16,752 bases of DNA, taken from the NCBI GenBank assembly GCA_002771615.1, contig PCSD01000004.1:3189-19940 (forward strand). The letters run 5' to 3'. Both the position numbers and the translations under genes were made by a program. Below, piece by piece: positions 12,479-16,752 of the stretch. This DNA is from Candidatus Falkowbacteria bacterium CG23_combo_of_CG06-09_8_20_14_all_49_15. GTDB lineage: Bacteria > Patescibacteriota > Patescibacteriia > Patescibacteriales > UM-FILTER-48-10. Numbering within the stretch: the first letter of the stretch is position 1; every line of letters starts with the position of its first letter. A model generated the notes under the pieces. It ran no database searches. It had not been told where the DNA came from and worked only from the letters and a program-made list of their open reading frames with translations.

Positions 12479-13555
12479 CTAATTCGGCAATTCAATGATT
12501 TCCACTTCCGGTTCCGTGGGTTCGCCAACAACAGGCTCTTCGGCCAAGCCGGGTCCGTTGAGATTGTCCGCCGGCTCACTGGTCAAACCATTCTCTTCTT
12601 CCTCAATCTCTGGCACAACGCCATCAACAGGCGAATTGTCATCTACGACTGAAGGCGTTAAACCGCCATCTTCGCCAACCGCGGGCGCGGGCGTTAAATT
12701 TTCTTCCGGGTCGTCCACGGGCGCTTGGCCAGCGCTTTCGCCCGCTACCATGCCCGTGCCGCTGGCGTCCGTTGCTTCGGCTAGCGTCTGATCGTCCAAA
12801 TCGCAGAGATCGCCCAGCCCGTTATTGTCCGCATCCGCTTGGTCCGGGTTGCTGAGTAAAGGACAATTGTCAAGCTGGCCGAAAACGCCGTCTTCATCCG
12901 GATCATTGGCGGCGATATAATCAAGATAGACACGGGTCAGATTGTCCGGTCCGGCCGGCGCTGCTTCGTCAGCGGCCGCGATTTGCGGCGGCAAAATCGG
13001 GGAAGGAATTTCCCGCACCGCGACCGGCTCATAACCGGAAAAAATCTTGCCGGCAAAATCCAAGGACGCGCCGATCAAGCCCGTGAACTGGCTCACTTCC
13101 ACCCGTTTGGATTCGCCTTCGGCCTGCGCGATGGCCTGCGCGCGGGACAATTCTTTCAAGCGCGCGGCCTGCTCTTCGGCCAGCTCGCCGGCCAGATACA
13201 CGCCCAGATCCAAGCCGGTGCGCTCGCTCACTTTGAGCGTCACTTTCCTGGTTTTTTCCATCAGCTGATACTGCCAGACATTGTTCTTTTTGACCAGGTC
13301 AAGAAAGGTATAAGCGATATAATAATAATTTTCATCTTGCTCAATCTTTTCAATCCGGTAATTCATGTCAAAATCGGTCAAATCCGCGGCCAAAAGCAAG
13401 GTGTTGTCCTCGCCTTCCACGCGCGTTTCCCGGGCGCCCAAAACTTCACGGCCGCTGTCCGTAGCCAAGGCCGTGGTGCTGAAAATCAAAATTGAGGCTA
13501 AGATTAAAATGAAAAAAAGATTATTTTTCAAAGAACGCAAAAGATTCTTGGCCAT
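12479..13555 (-). CDS. Secreted protein with conserved CPR N-domain, TSP3 motif and acidic tail
   Basis: A protein of 358 residues from the ATG 13553-13555 (a GTG four codons upstream is possible). It has a signal peptide (KNNLFFILILASILIFSTTALA). Residues about 35-185 form a mixed domain (RETRVEGEDNTLLLAADL, YRIEKIEQDENYYYIAYTF, VTLKVSERTGLDLGVYLAGELAEEQ) that I recall at the N-terminus of large CPR surface proteins. After it comes a thrombospondin type-3 calcium motif, NDPDEDGVFGQLDNCPLLSN then DADNNGLGDLCD, with the expected paired Asp residues and two cysteines. The last 100 residues are Asp/Glu/Pro/Gly-rich and lack any anchor motif I recognise. It is expressed from a strong promoter at 13590-13619, divergent from the coiled-coil gene. 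Likely cell-surface, calcium-binding; the exact role is unknown. Confidence 0.75.
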   Translation of the reverse strand: MAKNLLRSLKNNLFFILILASILIFSTTALATDSGREVLGARETRVEGEDNTLLLAADLTDFDMNYRIEKIEQDENYYYIAYTFLDLVKKNNVWQYQLMEKTRKVTLKVSERTGLDLGVYLAGELAEEQAARLKELSRAQAIAQAEGESKRVEVSQFTGLIGASLDFAGKIFSGYEPVAVREIPSPILPPQIAAADEAAPAGPDNLTRVYLDYIAANDPDEDGVFGQLDNCPLLSNPDQADADNNGLGDLCDLDDQTLAEATDASGTGMVAGESAGQAPVDDPEENLTPAPAVGEDGGLTPSVVDDNSPVDGVVPEIEEEENGLTSEPADNLNGPGLAEEPVVGEPTEPEVEIIELPN

Positions 13556-13589
13556 ATTTTTATACACAGGTGATTACTTTATTGGCTAT

Positions 13590-13619
13590 ATTATAACTTA
13601 TGGAGGCCGGGTCGGTCAA
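13590..13619 (-). promoter_or_regulatory. Promoter of the TSP3 surface protein
   Basis: On the minus strand TTGACC (13619-13614), an 18-base spacer and consensus TATAAT (13595-13590). Transcription would start near 13583, leaving a leader of about 28 bases before the ATG at 13555. Confidence 0.7.
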
Positions 13620-13639
13620 ATAAATTGAAAATAGAGGTA

Positions 13640-13668
13640 TTGACTGCCTTTTGCCCATATTATATAAT
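13640..13668 (+). promoter_or_regulatory. Promoter of the coiled-coil gene
   Basis: TTGACT (13640-13645), a 17-base spacer and consensus TATAAT (13663-13668). Transcription should start near 13675, which puts the true start codon at 13697 rather than any upstream in-frame codon. Its -35 is 20 bases from the -35 of the divergent TSP3 promoter. Confidence 0.75.
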
Positions 13669-13696
13669 AAAAATGTCAAAATATTTACAGGAAAAT

Positions 13697-14020
13697 ATGG
13701 CTAAAAAACAAACCACAATTAATGAACTGGCGCGAATCGTCAAGCAAGGTTTTAGTGAAGTTAAAAAAGATATTGATGATTTGGCTATGGCAACAAAAAA
13801 AGAATTTGACCAGGTGCATCAAGAATTTGACCAGGTGCATCAAGAATTTGACCAGGTGCATCAAGAATTTGACCAGGTGCATCAAGAAATAAACGGACTT
13901 AAACTGGGCCAAGAAAATGTTGAATTAAAATTAACTAATGTTGCTTATCGCTTTGAGCTTCAGGAATTACAGCAAAGAGTGGAAATTTTGGAAAAAGAAA
14001 TCAAGATCAGAAAAAAATAA
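13697..14020 (+). CDS. Small coiled-coil protein with four identical heptads
   Basis: A protein of 107 residues from ATG 13697, preceded by AGGA at 13689. In-frame starts at 13625 and 13673 lie before or at the predicted transcription start, so I reject them. Nearly the whole chain is predicted helical: TINELARIVKQGFSEVKKDIDDLA, then four identical EFDQVHQ heptads, then INGLKLGQENVELKLTNV and the end YRFELQELQQRVEILEKEIK. The last part resembles the C-terminus (YRFELxELExRVxxLE) of small coiled-coil proteins frequent in CPR genomes, whose function I do not know. There is no signal peptide. Base composition is clearly AT-richer than its neighbours, which suggests acquisition or relaxed selection. 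It ends before an intrinsic terminator and stands alone on the plus strand. Confidence 0.75.
   Translation: MAKKQTTINELARIVKQGFSEVKKDIDDLAMATKKEFDQVHQEFDQVHQEFDQVHQEFDQVHQEINGLKLGQENVELKLTNVAYRFELQELQQRVEILEKEIKIRKK
13802..13885 (+). repeat. Four exact 21-bp tandem repeats in the coiled-coil gene
   Basis: Copies at 13802-13822, 13823-13843, 13844-13864 and 13865-13885 are identical, including silent positions, and each encodes one EFDQVHQ heptad. The unit is seven codons, so gain or loss of copies keeps the frame and changes coiled-coil length by one heptad. Confidence 0.97.
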
Positions 14021-14045
14021 TTTGGTAAAAAGCATCATACTGATT

Positions 14046-14070
14046 AAATCCTGGTTGGACAGGATTTTTT
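14046..14070 (+). terminator. Intrinsic terminator after the coiled-coil gene
   Basis: AAATCCTG (14046-14053) pairs with CAGGATTT (14060-14067) around a 6-base loop and runs into a T tract. It lies 26 bases after the stop codon. Confidence 0.85.
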
Positions 14071-14110
14071 GTTTGGAAAAATCTCTCCGCCTCGCCCCCT
14101 CAACAAACAG

Positions 14111-14187
14111 CCTCACCCCCTAACCCCCTCTCCATTTTTTGCAGAAAATGGAGAGGGGGGAGCGAGCGAGAGCGAGCGGGGGTGAGG
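14111..14187. repeat. Large palindromic intergenic repeat (REP/MITE-like)
   Basis: A nested inverted repeat. The outer arms CCTCACCCCC (14111-14120) and GGGGGTGAGG (14178-14187) pair perfectly. The inner arms, 15 bases each (14124-14138 and 14145-14159), also pair perfectly around a 6-base loop. On the right, between the inner and outer arms, is an AGCGAGCGAGAGCGAGC direct-repeat string (14161-14177). The CCCCTCACCCCCTAACCCCCTCTCC-type outline is a familiar dispersed palindrome in several bacterial phyla. It sits between convergent genes, 17 bases from the stop of the fibre gene, where it could also act as a transcript end or protect RNA 3' ends. Confidence 0.8.
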
Positions 14188-14203
14188 ATGATGCAAGACG
14201 GAA

Positions 14204-16752
14204 TTATTTCGCGCAACGGAAACCGATCGTGCTGGTCGCGGACGCGGGCGAGAAAGATAAGTCCAAAGAGAATAATCCGTCGATGCCGCGGACAAAAGCG
14301 CGCTGGCTTTCACCATCCGCCGGATTCTTCAGACGGCCGATATTATTGGCTGAGGAATAATAATAAGGCGGCGCGATCTCCAGGCCCTGATAATCAAGGA
14401 CTTGGCCATATTCCTGCCAATCCGCGGACAAGGGCGCGGGCAAGCCGGCGGCAGTGACAATCTTGTCTGTCCATTCACCGATGGGCGAAACTAAATTATT
14501 GATAGCAACATGATTGGAGAGAATATAGGCCGTACCGGAAGCGTTGCCGAGCGCAAACTGGAGTCCGTCCTGGAGCGGATCAGCGTCATTGTCCGCCTGC
14601 TTGATGATGTTATCCGCCAGGCTCAGCCATTCGTTCTCGAAAACCAGATGATAGTCCGCGCCCAAGGACTGGCAGGCCAGATCCGCCTGGCCTTGCGACA
14701 CCGCGGTCCAATACGGATTATCCTGGCTGATGATATTAGCCATTTCCGCGCGGCCGTCGCCGTCCGCGTCCGCGAAGCGGGCCTTGTCCGCCATCACGCA
14801 GAAGCCGGGCAAGGTGCCGTATTTGGCCGAGCCCGGGACCCAGACGAAGCCGTCCGGGCAGTAGTGCTCAAAAGCGCCGGCCACGACTTTGCCTTCCACG
14901 CCCAGGTCGCCCATGGTTTCGTCCACGGCCGCCTCCAGGGCTTCGTCGCAGGCGCCGCCCGCGCAAACCAGGAGACGGCCGTCAATGCTCAATTCGCCGG
15001 CGATGCTCACCTGGCCGGAATCGGCGATGCTGACCACGGAGATGTCTTTGGCGCGGAAGTCGGCGATGTTGCCGGTGCCGGCCTGGTTCACGACCAGGGC
15101 GGTGATGTTCTCTTCCGGGGCCGTGACGATTTCCACGGCCGCGATATCTTCAATGATCTCCACGGTGCTGGTGCTGTCGGCATCGGCAATCTTGCCCAGG
15201 CGGACATGGCCGTCCGCAGTGATTTCCAGGTTGGCGGCCAAGGAACTGGCGGAAGCGGTTTCTGAGAGCTGATTGGCGAGGAGGGCAATCTGGTTTTCCA
15301 GGCTATTCTGGACGCCCAGGATGCGGGCCATGTCCCCTTCCAGGACGGACACGCGGGCGGCCAGGGAATCCAGGCGGGCGGCCAGGGTGATGATCTGGCT
15401 GTTGCTTTCGTCCAAGGCCACGGTCAGGCGGGTGTCAAACAGGCTGATCTGCTCGTCCACGACCGGGCGGATTTCTTCATTGAGGTCCAGGCTGTCCACG
15501 GCGGCGGCAATCATGATCTTGACTTCGTCCTCAATCTCCATGGCCGCGATCCGGCTGGTGATCTGCTCTTCCACTATGTCCACGGTCAGGCTCTTGTTGC
15601 GCCGGGAAATGAGGACATTGACTGTTCCCTGCCCGCTAGCGAGGTTTTCCAGGGCCACGCCCACGGTCGGGTCGCCGGCTTGGGCGCGAGCCGCGCAACC
15701 CGGAGTGGAAGAGGCGCTGGTCAGGGCATCGCCGGGCCGGATCGGCCCGTTCTCGTCAGTCACGCAGGCCGGGATCTGGCCCAAGAGGGCGATGATCTTG
15801 TAATGCTCGTTGTTTTCCGTGTCCGGCCGGGAATTGCCGATGATGGCCGGCTTGGTGGAGACAATGCCCATGAGATTATTGTCGGCGCCGCGGGCACAGC
15901 GCTGGACCGCGTTCGGGCGCCCCACGTCCACGCAGACAGATTCGCCGGCTTGGAGATCAGTGTCCGTGGTATAGAAATATTCAGCGTAGTCGGCGGAGCC
16001 GGACTGGAGGGAGTTGGGGGAATAGAAACGGCCGTCAATGCGCAGGTCGCCGTAGCCGGTCAGGCGCATGATGGCGCCGCCGCCGGTGGAAGTGGCCACG
16101 ACCATGACATTATTGTTGCCGGAAACGCTGGTATCCAGAATCTCAAATTTGCTGGACGGGCTGGAAGTGCCCAGGCCGACGTTGCCGGTGTTTTTTATTG
16201 TCATTCTAGTAATTGCACTAGCCGAACCATCAGGAGCAGTTTGAAATTCAAGTCGTCCAGGCATATCAGTAGTGTCTCCGCTCGTGTCCGTTTCTCCGTC
16301 TATATAGGCTCTAATTGCTGCGGCAGCGCCATAATACGTACCGTTATTGAATGCGCCGCCCAAAAAGATAGTTCCTGCTTCATCATTATTTTGGCTTGAG
16401 GCGGGAGAAACGGCCGTACCCCTTGCTTTTATTAATAAAATTTGCGACTCTGATCCTGCATCGTCAACAAAACTTACCATATCAAACCTTGCCCTTGCTC
16501 CATCGGCAAAAAAACGCATCATTTCTGATTGGGTTGAATACGCATTTATATTAAATACATTAGCTACGCCCGCGCCCAGTATATTAGCTGTAAATGGTGT
16601 TCCAATGCTGACTTTTCCCTCTTCGTTAATATACATTAAACTTGCCCCCGTGGAAGAAGCGATGTTCAAAGCAGACTGGCCGGCCGCGGCTTGGACAGTC
16701 AATTTGCCCGTGGCCGTGGTCGTGCCGATGATCAGATTGCCGAGTGCGTCAA
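14204..16752 (-). CDS. Giant fibre-like surface protein, C-terminal 848 residues (5' end outside window)
   Basis: The frame is open through the right edge; the residues before the first in-frame start read DALGNLIIGTTTATGKLTV, so the gene begins outside. From N to C: tail-fibre-type repeats (GTTTATGKLTV, GKVSIGTPFTANILG, GNVGLGTSSPSSKFEIL); a GRLEFQTAPDG...ITRMTI segment like phage tail and endosialidase stalks (about 16191-16400); a SADYAEYFYTTDTDLQAGESVCVDV...MGIVSTKPAIIG segment (about 15840-16000) resembling Peptidase_G2-type intramolecular chaperone domains; a coiled coil (about 15250-15590); more beta repeats; and a C-terminal FGE/C-type-lectin-like domain (14207-14880) opening CPDGFVWVPGSAKYGTLPGFCVM and ending STIGFRCAK. 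The FGE active-site cysteine pair is not evident, so binding rather than catalysis is likely. It is probably a trimeric adhesin on the cell surface. Confidence 0.8.
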   Translation of the reverse strand, partial: DALGNLIIGTTTATGKLTVQAAAGQSALNIASSTGASLMYINEEGKVSIGTPFTANILGAGVANVFNINAYSTQSEMMRFFADGARARFDMVSFVDDAGSESQILLIKARGTAVSPASSQNNDEAGTIFLGGAFNNGTYYGAAAAIRAYIDGETDTSGDTTDMPGRLEFQTAPDGSASAITRMTIKNTGNVGLGTSSPSSKFEILDTSVSGNNNVMVVATSTGGGAIMRLTGYGDLRIDGRFYSPNSLQSGSADYAEYFYTTDTDLQAGESVCVDVGRPNAVQRCARGADNNLMGIVSTKPAIIGNSRPDTENNEHYKIIALLGQIPACVTDENGPIRPGDALTSASSTPGCAARAQAGDPTVGVALENLASGQGTVNVLISRRNKSLTVDIVEEQITSRIAAMEIEDEVKIMIAAAVDSLDLNEEIRPVVDEQISLFDTRLTVALDESNSQIITLAARLDSLAARVSVLEGDMARILGVQNSLENQIALLANQLSETASASSLAANLEITADGHVRLGKIADADSTSTVEIIEDIAAVEIVTAPEENITALVVNQAGTGNIADFRAKDISVVSIADSGQVSIAGELSIDGRLLVCAGGACDEALEAAVDETMGDLGVEGKVVAGAFEHYCPDGFVWVPGSAKYGTLPGFCVMADKARFADADGDGRAEMANIISQDNPYWTAVSQGQADLACQSLGADYHLVFENEWLSLADNIIKQADNDADPLQDGLQFALGNASGTAYILSNHVAINNLVSPIGEWTDKIVTAAGLPAPLSADWQEYGQVLDYQGLEIAPPYYYSSANNIGRLKNPADGESQRAFVRGIDGLFSLDLSFSPASATSTIGFRCAK
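16191..16640. other. AT-richer module inside the fibre gene
   Basis: By eye this stretch is near 40-45% G+C, while the fibre gene on both sides is near 60%. The change is abrupt near 16191, right at a GNVGLGT repeat boundary, and less sharp near 16640. The frame is kept. It encodes the segment from SIGTPFTANIL to RMTIKNTG, which looks most like phage tail or endosialidase stalk sequence. Confidence 0.55.

Noticed and set aside
12368..12652. A 94-residue plus-strand frame starting with a Lys/Arg-rich string
   Set aside because: Its first half is simply the purine-biased intergenic tract and its second half is antisense to the TSP3 gene; it has no promoter or ribosome-binding site.
13802..13885. 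Possible CRISPR array
   Set aside because: The repeats are directly adjacent without spacers and encode coiled-coil heptads in frame.
14510..15265. A 251-residue open frame on the plus strand, Gly/Ala/Val/Arg-rich
   Set aside because: It is antisense to the fibre gene's C-terminal region; its composition follows from the GC-rich opposite strand.
14204..16752. Prophage tail region
   Set aside because: Only the fibre-like gene looks phage-related; no capsid, terminase, portal, integrase or lysis gene is in the window, and the neighbouring genes are cellular surface genes.

Overview
The window looks like a chromosomal segment from a Patescibacteria / Candidate Phyla Radiation (CPR) bacterium, probably of the Parcubacteria side. 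Several things point there: short housekeeping genes next to many one-helix or secreted proteins of types typical of CPR genomes; a TrbC/VirB2-type (T4SS_pilin-like) small membrane protein beside an orphan solute-binding protein; a thrombospondin-type-3 surface protein; a very large fibre-like protein ending in an FGE/C-type-lectin-like domain; and an EF-P with Arg at the tip. UGA is used as a stop (for example the methyltransferase and the helicase), so this is not the UGA=Gly code of Gracilibacteria/SR1. Most starts follow an A/T-rich leader without a Shine-Dalgarno motif. The lineage is inferred from protein appearance, not from a search.

Layout. 1-691 (minus): the N-terminus of a Trm11/THUMP-like RNA methylase, cut by the window edge, downstream of a membrane-anchored SAM methyltransferase. 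692-989: a divergent promoter region in which a palindromic TTGCAA may serve both strands, then a structured leader RNA with an intrinsic terminator ahead of rpsF. 990-2931 (plus): rpsF-ssb-rpsR-efp, closed by a bidirectional terminator at 2954-2987. 3013-6868 (minus): recA (own promoter and a possible coupled leader uORF), a RodZ-like HTH/membrane protein, a small pilin-like protein and an extracellular solute-binding protein (good promoter at 6969-6998). 7011-11454 (minus): a 1008-aa UvrD-family helicase fused to a PD-(D/E)XK/Fe-S nuclease, and upstream an M16 zinc peptidase. 11555-13555 (minus): a one-helix protein of unknown function and a secreted protein with a TSP3 Ca-binding motif. 13697-14020 (plus): a small AT-rich coiled-coil gene with four identical 21-bp repeats, divergent from the TSP3 gene. 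14111-14187: a large palindromic intergenic repeat. 14204 to the right edge (minus): the 3' part of a giant fibre-like surface protein.

How the genes fit together. The left third is core translation and repair (S6, SSB, S18, EF-P, RecA). The middle holds DNA processing (helicase-nuclease) and envelope functions (RodZ-like, pilin-like, solute-binding, M16 peptidase). The right third is a cell-surface accessory zone with repeats, divergent promoters, locally deviant base composition and a mosaic fibre gene.

The signals most worth a second look are: (i) the rpsF leader, where a three-way-junction RNA, an intrinsic terminator and an 8-bp alternative pairing could form an attenuator; (ii) an 8-codon uORF with a strong ribosome-binding site whose stop overlaps the recA start; (iii) the fibre gene, which combines phage-tail-like repeats, an intramolecular-chaperone-like segment, a coiled coil, a compositionally foreign module and a lectin-like C-terminus. 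No RNA genes of known class, CRISPR array, transposase or reverse transcriptase were seen.
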